Assembly (NCBI GenBank): GCA_023954595.1
Contig: JAGSHJ010000114.1
Span: 1 to 8,663, forward strand
Length of the DNA stretch: 8,663 nt
Reading direction: 5' to 3'
From: Bacteriovoracaceae bacterium
Lineage (GTDB): Bacteria > Bdellovibrionota > Bacteriovoracia > Bacteriovoracales > Bacteriovoracaceae
Positions 1 to 5,539 of the stretch are shown piece by piece; position 1 is the first letter of the stretch; every line of letters starts with the position of its first letter. The notes below the pieces were generated by a model that saw only the letters and a program-made list of their open reading frames with translations, was not told where the DNA came from and searched no databases. Position numbers and translations under genes: made by a program.

Positions 1-1
1 A

Positions 2-673
2 TCTGCCTGCAAGCAGCCCCCTGTAACTAACGGTACCGACGGCACTGATGGACAAGCATGTGTAACTGACATTCAACAAGCGATGGATGATTACTATGCA
101 CTCGTTCAAGACGACGACCCTAGTAACGATCCTGCAGAAATGCCAGTTGAGTGTGACTTACCACAAGCTCAACCAGGTGCAGACATGACTTACACTGCGA
201 TTCTTAGAGACTTTAATACAGAACAAGAAGCTAAGATGAGACTAGCTCTCGACAAGGCCATTATCGTATTAAACTCTGCAGAGTTTAGAGACCGCGTAAT
301 CAATCACACTTACAACGGTCAAAGAACATTCGTTGCCAACAATGGCCAAACGAATGAAGAAATCTACGAGACTATCATGGCTGGTTCCGAAAAGCTGAAG
401 CCTGGAATTGATAACGAGATGGACCTAGATATAACTCTGTACTACCAAGCAACATCTACTGTGGGATACACTTACGCAAATACGACTAAGATTTGGGTAA
501 ACTCTAAATTCTTCAATGGATACAACCTTGGACAAGTTGCTGCCAATGCAGTTCATGAGTGGACTCATAAATTAGGTTATGGCCACACGTCGAACTACAC
601 GTCAGCTAGACCTTACTCTGTTCCATATGGAGTAGGATCCATTATAAATCAAATGGTTAACGATCTAGATTAA
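2..673 (+). CDS. Metzincin-like zinc metalloprotease lipoprotein, first tandem copy (5' partial)
   Basis: The reading frame is open from base 2, so the gene starts upstream of the window. The first codons read S-A-C, which fits the end of a lipobox, with Cys at 8-10 as the likely lipidated residue. A Gly/Thr/Asp linker follows, then a segment matching the second copy (808-1506). The first in-frame ATG at 83 is therefore internal. The motif HEWTHKLGYGH (554-586) fits HExxHxxGxxH: three zinc-binding His and a catalytic Glu. The metzincin Met-turn further on is replaced by SVPY (617-628). By hand alignment the last 83 or so residues are about three quarters identical to the second copy. Two Cys (59-61 and in the VEC triplet) are shared with the paralog and may form a disulfide. 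Likely role: a lipid-anchored envelope or surface protease. The metzincin link rests on the motif; activity is unproven. Confidence 0.8.
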   Translation, partial: SACKQPPVTNGTDGTDGQACVTDIQQAMDDYYALVQDDDPSNDPAEMPVECDLPQAQPGADMTYTAILRDFNTEQEAKMRLALDKAIIVLNSAEFRDRVINHTYNGQRTFVANNGQTNEEIYETIMAGSEKLKPGIDNEMDLDITLYYQATSTVGYTYANTTKIWVNSKFFNGYNLGQVAANAVHEWTHKLGYGHTSNYTSARPYSVPYGVGSIINQMVNDLD

Positions 674-684
674 AATAGTTAAAT

Positions 685-714
685 AAGAGGACCGAAAGGT
701 CCTCTTTGTTTTTT
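685..714 (+). terminator. Intrinsic terminator after the first metzincin-like gene
   Basis: A perfect 9-bp stem, AAGAGGACC (685-693) with GGTCCTCTT (698-706), is closed by a GAAA tetraloop and followed by a T-rich run to 714. It lies 12 bases after the stop codon. It implies that the second copy needs its own promoter between about 715 and 807. Confidence 0.92.
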
Positions 715-744
715 GGGCAAACATTGCCTCACCGCCTACAACCG

Positions 745-794
745 CTCCAGTAAAGACTTTAACCAACCGATTAGCTCTCCAGTACAACCAACCG
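745..794 (+). repeat. Short interleaved direct repeats in the leader of the second metzincin-like gene
   Basis: CTCCAGTA occurs at 745-752 and 777-784, and AACCAACCG at 761-769 and 786-794, so a two-part unit is repeated with a shorter spacer in the second copy. The stretch is C-rich and G-poor compared with its surroundings. It sits between the terminator at 685-714 and the ribosome binding site at 798-803. I see no strong sigma-70 promoter here; a weak candidate is TTGGGC (713-718), an 18-base spacer, then TACAAC (737-742). Function unknown. Confidence 0.5.
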
Positions 795-807
795 CCAGGG
801 AGGGCAA

Positions 808-1506
808 ATGACAAAAAAGATCCTAGCATCTCTTATATTTTCACTGATTCTATCCTCTTGTCAGGAACCGGCCCCCAATACGCAAACACAAGCATGCAGT
901 ATGGACATAGAGCAGGCCATGAGAGAATACGATGAACTCATGAATGACAATGATCCAACTAACGACCCTGAGCAGATGCCAAGAGAGTGTAACATTCCAG
1001 ATAGAGAGCCAAGCTCCAATTTAACTTTTAAAGTCGAGCTACAAGACTTTAACGTCGAACAAGAAGAGAAGATGAGAGAAGCACTAAGACGTGCACAGAT
1101 AGTTCTAAACTCTAGCCAGTTTAGACAAAGAGTTCTAAACCACACCTACAATGGAGAAAAGGTTTTTGTCGAAAACGATGGAAAGTCTAATGAAGAGATT
1201 TATTATTCAATCATGGAAGCGGCCGAAACCCTTATGCCAGAGATTGATGAGGAAATGGACTTAGATATCACACTCTATTATAGAAATAATTCTACAGTTG
1301 GTTACACCTATCCGAACACGACTAGGATTTGGGTAAACTCTAAGTTTTTTAACACTTACACTCTAGGTCAGGTCGCTGCTAATGCAGTTCATGAATGGAC
1401 TCATAAACTTGGCTATGGACATAGCTATAACAACACACCAGAGAGGCCTTACTCAGTCCCTTATGGTGTAGGAACAATTATTAAAGAACTAGTTGATGGT
1501 ATGTAA
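808..1506 (+). CDS. Metzincin-like zinc metalloprotease lipoprotein, second tandem copy
   Basis: The 232-residue product begins with KK and a hydrophobic run ending in the lipobox LSSC, with Cys18 lipidated after SPII cleavage. Gln at +2 fits outer membrane sorting in most Gram-negatives. The ribosome binding site GGGAGG (798-803) fixes the ATG start. An Asp/Asn-rich segment lies near 46-54, and Cys30 and Cys61 are shared with the upstream copy. Zinc motif: His195, Glu196, His199, Gly202, His205. Downstream, SVPY at 216-219 puts Pro218 where metzincins have the Met-turn Met (compare SVMSY in serralysins). It is probably a secreted, lipid-anchored peptidase. There is no obvious removable propeptide or Cys-switch, though the N-terminal 130 residues could cover the active site. 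The tandem duplication with strong C-terminal conservation suggests two related but separately controlled enzymes. The exact family name is unknown to me. Confidence 0.85.
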   Translation: MTKKILASLIFSLILSSCQEPAPNTQTQACSMDIEQAMREYDELMNDNDPTNDPEQMPRECNIPDREPSSNLTFKVELQDFNVEQEEKMREALRRAQIVLNSSQFRQRVLNHTYNGEKVFVENDGKSNEEIYYSIMEAAETLMPEIDEEMDLDITLYYRNNSTVGYTYPNTTRIWVNSKFFNTYTLGQVAANAVHEWTHKLGYGHSYNNTPERPYSVPYGVGTIIKELVDGM

Positions 1507-1513
1507 AAACGAG

Positions 1514-1540
1514 AAGGCCTGCAATGCAGGCCTTTATATT
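1514..1540. terminator. Bidirectional terminator between convergent genes
   Basis: A perfect 9-bp stem, AAGGCCTGC (1514-1522) and GCAGGCCTT (1526-1534), has a three-base loop. On the plus strand it is followed by TATATT. On the minus strand it is followed by CTCGTTTTTA, a better T-tract. It lies between the stop of the second metzincin-like gene and the stop of the minus-strand transpeptidase-like gene, so it can serve both. Confidence 0.85.
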
Positions 1541-2660
1541 ATTGAATGCCGTAATCTTTTAACGTCTCTAAGCTCACACTGCCTTTCTTATTATCTAAAA
1601 CCACAACGTAGAGAAGTCCTTTAACATTTACTTCATTTGAGAAGACAGGATCCAAGCTCACGGCCTCCATTAGAGCGTCCAGTACATGCCTCTGGTCAAT
1701 GTACTCAACACCTCTATAAGTTCCTTCACGAACAGATACACAACCAGCAGTTGGCATATGTGGATAGTACTTACTTAGTGGCAATCTATTAACTCTACCT
1801 GTGCCATGGATTCTTAACCACTTTCTACCGTTGTCACGAGCAAGGCTTGCGGCCTTCCACCAATTTGATGTTTTTGAAATCTTTGGTAATAGAGTTTTAG
1901 TCTGCTCATCATTAGGTATCCAATTCAGAATCACTCTTCTAAATTTTCCAAACTCTAACTGTCTGTTTGCAGTTGGCATCACAGAGTCGATAGTGTGAAC
2001 CCCTTCAGGTGTATGCCCATTAGTTTTATATGATGGGAAGTTTGCGGCGGACTTGGCCAATGCAGGCATAGACCAAATGGTTCCATCATCATTGCGTACT
2101 ACCCTATTGAACATATCTTTTAAAACAAAGCGACATGGGTATGATCTATTTTTTCTACAAAAGAGAAAGAGCCTTGCACTTTGGGCGTACTCTCCATTTT
2201 TAAACTCAGTGGCCTCTGGAGTGTGATAAACCAATTGAGTAATTTCTTTTTTAGTTTTGGCCTTAAATTGTAGAAGTCTTTGAAGCTTCTTTTGAGCTTG
2301 TTTGAGATTTGATTGGGAAAGCTCATCAAATGCTACGGATATATTTTTATAAAGATCAAATTCACTTACGATTTTCAATGCTTCCTCAGAGGAAACATTA
2401 TCTATTGAGAATATCCCTTTATCCTTTTTGAAATTAGACCTCATCTGAGCAATTCTCAATCTGTCTCGGGCCCCAAGATTTGAATGTTCCAAGGACTGCA
2501 ACTTAGTAAAAAACGAAACCGGTTCCAATTCCCCATTCAGGTGTGAGATCCACAGAAGTTCAACCTTTTCTGCAGGTGTGAGGATTTCAGGATTGTCTGG
2601 ATAAACCTGGGCATTTATATGGAAACTTATTAGCAAAATAACTGAAATTACACGAAACAT
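1539..2660 (-). CDS. Secreted YkuD-like L,D-transpeptidase-fold protein
   Basis: The 373-residue product has a cleavable signal peptide (1-17, ending INA before Gln18). Residues 30-145 are predicted helical from their composition and match no family I recognise. The C-terminal part (about 160-355) shows YkuD hallmarks: the strand with YPCRFVLKD near 174-182, TPEGVHTI (217-224), His285-Gly-Thr, and the nucleophile region TAGCVSVRE with Cys307 and Arg311. L,D-transpeptidases cross-link or attach proteins to periplasmic peptidoglycan through an acyl-Cys intermediate. The core is divergent: Ala305 replaces the His of the usual SHGC, and the Arg sits four rather than two residues after the Cys. 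A peptidoglycan amidase or carboxypeptidase variant of the same fold is therefore possible. AGGAGA (2669-2674) lies just before the ATG. It is transcribed divergently from udk. Confidence 0.72.
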   Translation of the reverse strand: MFRVISVILLISFHINAQVYPDNPEILTPAEKVELLWISHLNGELEPVSFFTKLQSLEHSNLGARDRLRIAQMRSNFKKDKGIFSIDNVSSEEALKIVSEFDLYKNISVAFDELSQSNLKQAQKKLQRLLQFKAKTKKEITQLVYHTPEATEFKNGEYAQSARLFLFCRKNRSYPCRFVLKDMFNRVVRNDDGTIWSMPALAKSAANFPSYKTNGHTPEGVHTIDSVMPTANRQLEFGKFRRVILNWIPNDEQTKTLLPKISKTSNWWKAASLARDNGRKWLRIHGTGRVNRLPLSKYYPHMPTAGCVSVREGTYRGVEYIDQRHVLDALMEAVSLDPVFSNEVNVKGLLYVVVLDNKKGSVSLETLKDYGIQ

Positions 2661-2769
2661 TAGAGCTCTCTCCTATCTGGAGTGATACTATCAGCTATTT
2701 TTCATGAACTCCAGAGCTCCAAATACCCAAAAGGTTAAATATATTTTTTACACCTTGCACAAAAAAAGC

Positions 2770-2798
2770 TTGAAAACCTTCAATTCTTAAGTAATTAT
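2770..2798 (+). promoter_or_regulatory. Possible sigma-70 promoter for udk (weak)
   Basis: TTGAAA at 2770-2775 is a good -35 match. A 16-17 base spacer leads to TAATTAT (2792-2798), a poor -10. The implied start would leave a leader of about 15-20 bases, containing the ribosome binding site GAGGAA at 2808-2813. The rest of the 160-base divergent gap (2661-2820) is AT-rich, and I could not find a convincing promoter for the minus-strand gene. Confidence 0.35.
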
Positions 2799-2820
2799 GA
2801 AGCAACCGAGGAATTAGCAA

Positions 2821-3492
2821 ATGATACAGAACACCTACATTTTGGGAGTTGCCGGCGGCTCAGGCTCTGGAAAGACTTTTTTCGCACAGGCCTTGGCCAA
2901 AAAACTTGGGGAACAGGCATTTGTCCTCTACCAAGACAATTACTATATCGATCAAAGTCATAAGTTTGATTTTGATGGTGGTTCTGTAAACTTTGACCAT
3001 CCAGAGGCATTAGATTTCGACCTTATGGCTGAACATCTTAAAGCTCTCAAACAAGGCGAAGACATTCGCATTCCTAAATACAATTTTGCCACACATTCAA
3101 GACTTCAAGAGACAATCTTCCAACCATGGAAAAGAGTTGTAATCGTTGATGGTATTCTCATTCTTACTCAACCAAAACTACTAGAGATCTTCGACGATGC
3201 AATATTCGTTGAAACTCCAGAGGACATCCGTTTTGCTAGAAGACTAAACCGTGATGTTGTTGAAAGAGGAAGAACTCCAGAGGGTGTTAAGGCACAATTT
3301 GAAAAACAAGTTAAGCCAATGCACGACCTATTCGTTGAACCTTCAAAAGCTCAGGCCACTCATATAAGTAGCGGCGTTGACATGGAGGCCTTCTACAGCC
3401 TTCTATCAGATATTCAGAAAAGAGTTGGTAACTCCGACTCGGCAATGGAATTGAACGCAATTAAAGAAGCAAGAACTCAAATCATTTACTGA
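2821..3492 (+). CDS. udk: Uridine kinase
   Basis: This cytoplasmic enzyme of pyrimidine salvage phosphorylates uridine and cytidine to UMP and CMP with ATP or GTP. The 223-residue length matches the family (E. coli Udk is 213). Visible motifs: P-loop GGSGSGKT (12-19), DNYY (39-42) in the nucleoside site, NFDHP (57-61), PKYNF (85-89), VDGIL (109-113; usually VEGIL) and the basic lid region around Arg140, Arg141, Arg144 and Asp145. GAGGAA lies 7 bases before the ATG. The C-terminal 20 residues or so are variable. Its last codons lie within a terminator-like hairpin, and the stop overlaps the 3' end of the convergent NYN gene by 7 bases. A CoA-biosynthesis or phosphoribulokinase-type relative is unlikely given the DNYY and NFDHP motifs. 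Confidence 0.93.
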   Translation: MIQNTYILGVAGGSGSGKTFFAQALAKKLGEQAFVLYQDNYYIDQSHKFDFDGGSVNFDHPEALDFDLMAEHLKALKQGEDIRIPKYNFATHSRLQETIFQPWKRVVIVDGILILTQPKLLEIFDDAIFVETPEDIRFARRLNRDVVERGRTPEGVKAQFEKQVKPMHDLFVEPSKAQATHISSGVDMEAFYSLLSDIQKRVGNSDSAMELNAIKEARTQIIY

Positions 3493-3509
3493 TTTGAGCT
3501 CGGTTTTTT
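3473..3509. terminator. Terminator hairpin built into the overlapping 3' ends of udk and the NYN gene
   Basis: CTCAAATCA (3476-3484) pairs perfectly with TGATTTGAG (3490-3498) across the loop TTTAC. Two more pairs are possible beyond one mismatch (3473-3474 with 3500-3501). On the plus strand two G then six T follow (3504-3509). On the minus strand the stem is followed by TTCTTGCTTCTTTAA, which is also T-rich. The udk TGA opens the 3' arm and the minus-strand TAA lies in the loop. Confidence 0.72.
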
Positions 3510-4019
3510 CTTCTTAGGTCTGTTCGCAGGCTTTCTTGGAGCATTGTAAGTAAACACATCCTCAGGCGTAATCGCGTGAAAATACTCCGCCTCTTCTTGA
3601 AGGATTTTAGCAGTCGTTTCAACTACCGCCGCAATCTCAACTCTCACACCTTCACTTTTTAGGTGTCTCACTAACTCTATATAATCAGCATCACCTGATA
3701 AGATAATAATACAATCTACTTTTGCAGCTAATTGCGTGGCCTTAATAGATAGTGGAATGTCCGCAGACTTATGGCATGGGGCCACTGATCCGTGGTATTG
3801 CTGATGGAGTCTCTCTGCAAGTTTAGAAGAGATGTTTTTGCCCTCTCTAAAGTAGATAAGCCTATTAAGGGCCCTATCACCTATCAAGCGGGGAATAAGG
3901 GTATCGAAATTAATCATGCCGCCATTCATATTGAAAGCGCCATCTATTGATCTCTCGATGTTGTTACCGTCGACTAATATAGCGACGTTTTGACTAATGT
4001 ATATTTCGTAATCACTCAT
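3486..4019 (-). CDS. NYN-domain (LabA/DUF88-type) putative ribonuclease
   Basis: The 177-residue protein matches the NYN branch of PIN-like nucleases. VAILVDGNNIE (12-22) carries the first acidic residue Asp17 and the conserved Asn pair. Asp87 fits the middle acidic site. LSGDADY (107-113) with Asp110 and Asp112 is the hallmark of the LabA-like group, followed by a strand and helix with EGVRVE. These acidic residues would bind metal for RNA cleavage. The C-terminal tail from about 162 is rich in Lys, Arg and Pro and may bind RNA. Bacterial members are single-domain cytoplasmic proteins, mostly of unknown substrate. There is no Shine-Dalgarno before the ATG, but a -10-like TAGAAT lies exactly where a leaderless transcript would need it. 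The gene converges on udk with a 7-base overlap. Confidence 0.82.
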   Translation of the reverse strand: MSDYEIYISQNVAILVDGNNIERSIDGAFNMNGGMINFDTLIPRLIGDRALNRLIYFREGKNISSKLAERLHQQYHGSVAPCHKSADIPLSIKATQLAAKVDCIIILSGDADYIELVRHLKSEGVRVEIAAVVETTAKILQEEAEYFHAITPEDVFTYNAPRKPANRPKKKKPSSNQ

Positions 4020-4025
4020 AAATAT

Positions 4026-4055
4026 ATTCTATATGGCTTTTTGTGTTATGTACAA
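4026..4055 (-). promoter_or_regulatory. Candidate promoter giving a leaderless NYN transcript
   Basis: Read on the minus strand: TTGTAC (4055-4050), an 18-base spacer, then TAGAAT (4031-4026, five of six consensus bases). Normal spacing puts +1 at 4019, the A of the ATG. No Shine-Dalgarno is visible in the 20 bases before the start. Confidence 0.4.
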
Positions 4056-4091
4056 ATGAGGCAAACTAAAACACTCAGTTTAAAAAAATTA

Positions 4092-4129
4092 ATTTTCCCC
4101 TAGAAAATAGCACGGTTTAAAACGATAAT
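4092..4129 (+). promoter_or_regulatory. Promoter with overlapping inverted repeat, upstream of the Cys/His-rich lipoprotein
   Basis: TAGAAA (4101-4106), a 17-base spacer and GATAAT (4124-4129) make a plausible sigma-70 promoter with +1 near 4136 and a 37-base leader. ATTTTC (4092-4097) and GAAAAT (4103-4108) form an inverted repeat with a 5-base gap that overlaps the -35 box, where a repressor could act. The predicted +1 lies after the ATG at 4128, which supports the start at 4173. Confidence 0.45.
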
Positions 4130-4172
4130 GTATTCACCAAACATTAAACATATCTTTTATAAAGGAGTTATT

Positions 4173-4355
4173 ATGAAGTTAATTTTTTCTGTAATGTTAC
4201 TTGGAGCTTTATTCACAAGTTGTGCACACAAAGGTCACCACCATGAAGGCCGTAGCAAAGCTAGCTGTTGCAAAGAGAAAAAAGACTGTAAAGGCGATTC
4301 TTGTAAACTTAAAAAAGACGAGAAAAAAAGCTGTTGCTCTAAAAGCAAAAAATAG
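4173..4355 (+). CDS. Small Cys/His/Lys-rich lipoprotein, probable metal binder
   Basis: This product is 60 residues long. The start at 4173 is chosen because AAAGGAG (4161-4167) lies 5 bases upstream and because a clean lipoprotein signal follows (Lys2, a hydrophobic stretch, FTSC with Cys17). An in-frame ATG at 4128 would add 15 residues and has no ribosome binding site. The mature chain of 44 residues has the cluster HKGHHHEG (19-26), then CC at 32-33, Cys39, Cys44 and CC at 54-55, separated by Lys-rich spacers. Six thiols and four His in so short a chain suggest binding of a soft or borderline metal such as Cu, Zn or Ni at the periplasmic or surface face. I recognise no named family, and no metal transporter or modifying enzyme is adjacent. 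It could instead be disulfide-linked and structural. Confidence 0.78.
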   Translation: MKLIFSVMLLGALFTSCAHKGHHHEGRSKASCCKEKKDCKGDSCKLKKDEKKSCCSKSKK

Positions 4356-4369
4356 ATCTATCTAATTTT

Positions 4370-4409
4370 ACGGAGAGGACCTAATAACAAGTTAGTGAGT
4401 TCTCTCCGT
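4370..4409. terminator. Large hairpin between convergent genes, possible terminator
   Basis: ACGGAGAG (4370-4377) pairs with CTCTCCGT (4402-4409). The stem extends inward by three pairs (one G-U), then past a 3-base bulge to CTAA/TTAG (4381-4384 with 4392-4395). It lies 15 bases after the stop of the small lipoprotein and covers the last codons of the minus-strand gene. Neither strand has a good T-tract after it, so it may be a 3' end stabiliser or a Rho-assisted end rather than an intrinsic terminator. Confidence 0.4.
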
Positions 4410-5427
4410 TCTCTAATCCCCACTTAAATATTTTATTTTGCTCAAGTGAAGCTCTACATACAGCTCGAAGAGGGTTAGTTTTTAAACGACATGAAGATAA
4501 AACAACCTCCTTAGGACTTTTTCCGGAATAGACTTCTCTACCATCATTTAAATCAATAACAGCGACCTCTCCCCAATCATGAGCAACTAAGGCAAGTCCA
4601 CTGTTGTTATCTAGCTCATATATATGTTTGTAATCCTCTTCAAATACTTTAGTCCCATCATGAGTAGAAAATACCGCATAGTTCAGACCGCTTTTAGCTA
4701 CAATCCGATCACCTGCGATATCTAAGGATCTAAAGCTTTTATAGTAAGGTAGATCGATGTGAAATAACTCTTCAAATGAATCTAACTTATGTTTTTTAAT
4801 AAACTTCCCAAGCCCTGTATCATAGCCAACAACAACAGTAGACTCACTCTCCAACACTCTTACAAACTTTATGCCTTTGGCCTTAAAGCTCTTTGTAAAA
4901 GTTTGAGTTTCAATATTGTATAGAGACAGATAGTCAGTCCCCCAACTATTATAAGGCCTATAGCGAACTACTATGAATTTAGAGTTTTCACTAAAGTGCA
5001 TAATAGGTTTATCGATTGAATTTATTTGTAAAAAGGAGTTACGAATATAGCCACCATTAGACAACTCCATAAGCTGATACTTTCCATTGGAAATTCTAGA
5101 GAGTTGAAAGCGACCATCATGGCTGGCCTCAAAATAATTCAAGTTCAGTCCGCTAGCTTTAACTTCTTTATTATCAAGTCGCCATGCCAACCAAGAACTC
5201 TCATTAAGCCTTGAGATTACAGTGTTTCCATCTTTTAAGATGTGAACTGCTTTTATGCTTCTACACTTGGAGTTCTCTCCACCGCTAGAATATTGATTTC
5301 CACGACTTGGATTGAATTCATCGATTGGTTCATCTTGTTTTTTATTACATGAGACATACAGCGATAAGCTTAAAACTAAAGTCATAAGCTTTACTGGTGT
5401 AGGGAGATTTATCGTATTAACTAACAT
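4381..5427 (-). CDS. Lipoprotein of unknown function, beta-propeller-like
   Basis: The 348-residue product has a lipoprotein-type signal whose hydrophobic part (14-23) ends in YVSC with Cys27; Tyr at -3 is unusual. I keep the upstream ATG because the only basic n-region residue, Lys13, lies before the alternative Met15. The mature N-terminus is a polar linker with a run of Asp/Glu, Ser and Gly. The rest is a series of short beta-strand-like segments alternating with turns of the type IDLNDGREVY or NIETQTFTKSF, as in WD40/YVTN-type propellers. I cannot assign blades with certainty or find a catalytic motif. Cys residues flank the domain (Cys54, three near 309-347) and could close the ring by disulfides. 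There is no Shine-Dalgarno; an AATAAT lies 8 bases before the ATG. It is divergent from the Opu-type operon, with which no functional link is evident. Confidence 0.7.
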   Translation of the reverse strand: MLVNTINLPTPVKLMTLVLSLSLYVSCNKKQDEPIDEFNPSRGNQYSSGGENSKCRSIKAVHILKDGNTVISRLNESSWLAWRLDNKEVKASGLNLNYFEASHDGRFQLSRISNGKYQLMELSNGGYIRNSFLQINSIDKPIMHFSENSKFIVVRYRPYNSWGTDYLSLYNIETQTFTKSFKAKGIKFVRVLESESTVVVGYDTGLGKFIKKHKLDSFEELFHIDLPYYKSFRSLDIAGDRIVAKSGLNYAVFSTHDGTKVFEEDYKHIYELDNNSGLALVAHDWGEVAVIDLNDGREVYSGKSPKEVVLSSCRLKTNPLRAVCRASLEQNKIFKWGLENGENSLTCY

Positions 5428-5435
5428 ATGTAGTT

Positions 5436-5464
5436 ATTATTTCGGCCCTACAACGCAAAGCCAA
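5436..5464 (-). promoter_or_regulatory. Candidate promoter for the propeller-like lipoprotein
   Basis: Minus strand: TTGGCT (5464-5459), a 17-base spacer, AATAAT (5441-5436, five of six). The implied +1 is about two bases before the ATG, so the message would be almost leaderless. The 112-base divergent gap (5428-5539) is AT-rich with a run of A at 5476-5483. For the plus-strand ATPase gene I see only weak -10-like GATAAA (5526-5531) and no good Shine-Dalgarno (GAAGGG at 5511-5516 is too far from the ATG). Confidence 0.4.
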
Positions 5465-5539
5465 TAAACAATGGTTAAAAAAAACTTAGTTTTATCAAAT
5501 ATTTAACTTTGAAGGGCAAACTGTCGATAAATAATCTAT

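Noticed and set aside
83..673. Start of the first metzincin-like gene at ATG 83
   Set aside because: The frame is open to the window edge, and codons from 2 onward give a lipobox-like S-A-C, a linker and a Cys that align with the second copy. The true start lies upstream.
861..1145. Minus-strand open frame within the second metzincin-like gene
   Set aside because: Its translation is Ser/Cys/Leu-rich with no domain, and it runs opposite a well-supported conserved gene; it is a shadow.
2661..2820. Small gene or regulatory RNA in the divergent gap between the transpeptidase-like gene and udk
   Set aside because: No open frame with a ribosome binding site and no stable stem with a T-tract; it reads as an ordinary AT-rich promoter region.
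4128..4172. ATG at 4128 as start of the small lipoprotein
   Set aside because: No ribosome binding site, it overlaps the candidate -10 box, and it would put 15 residues in front of a clean lipoprotein signal that has AAAGGAG correctly placed.
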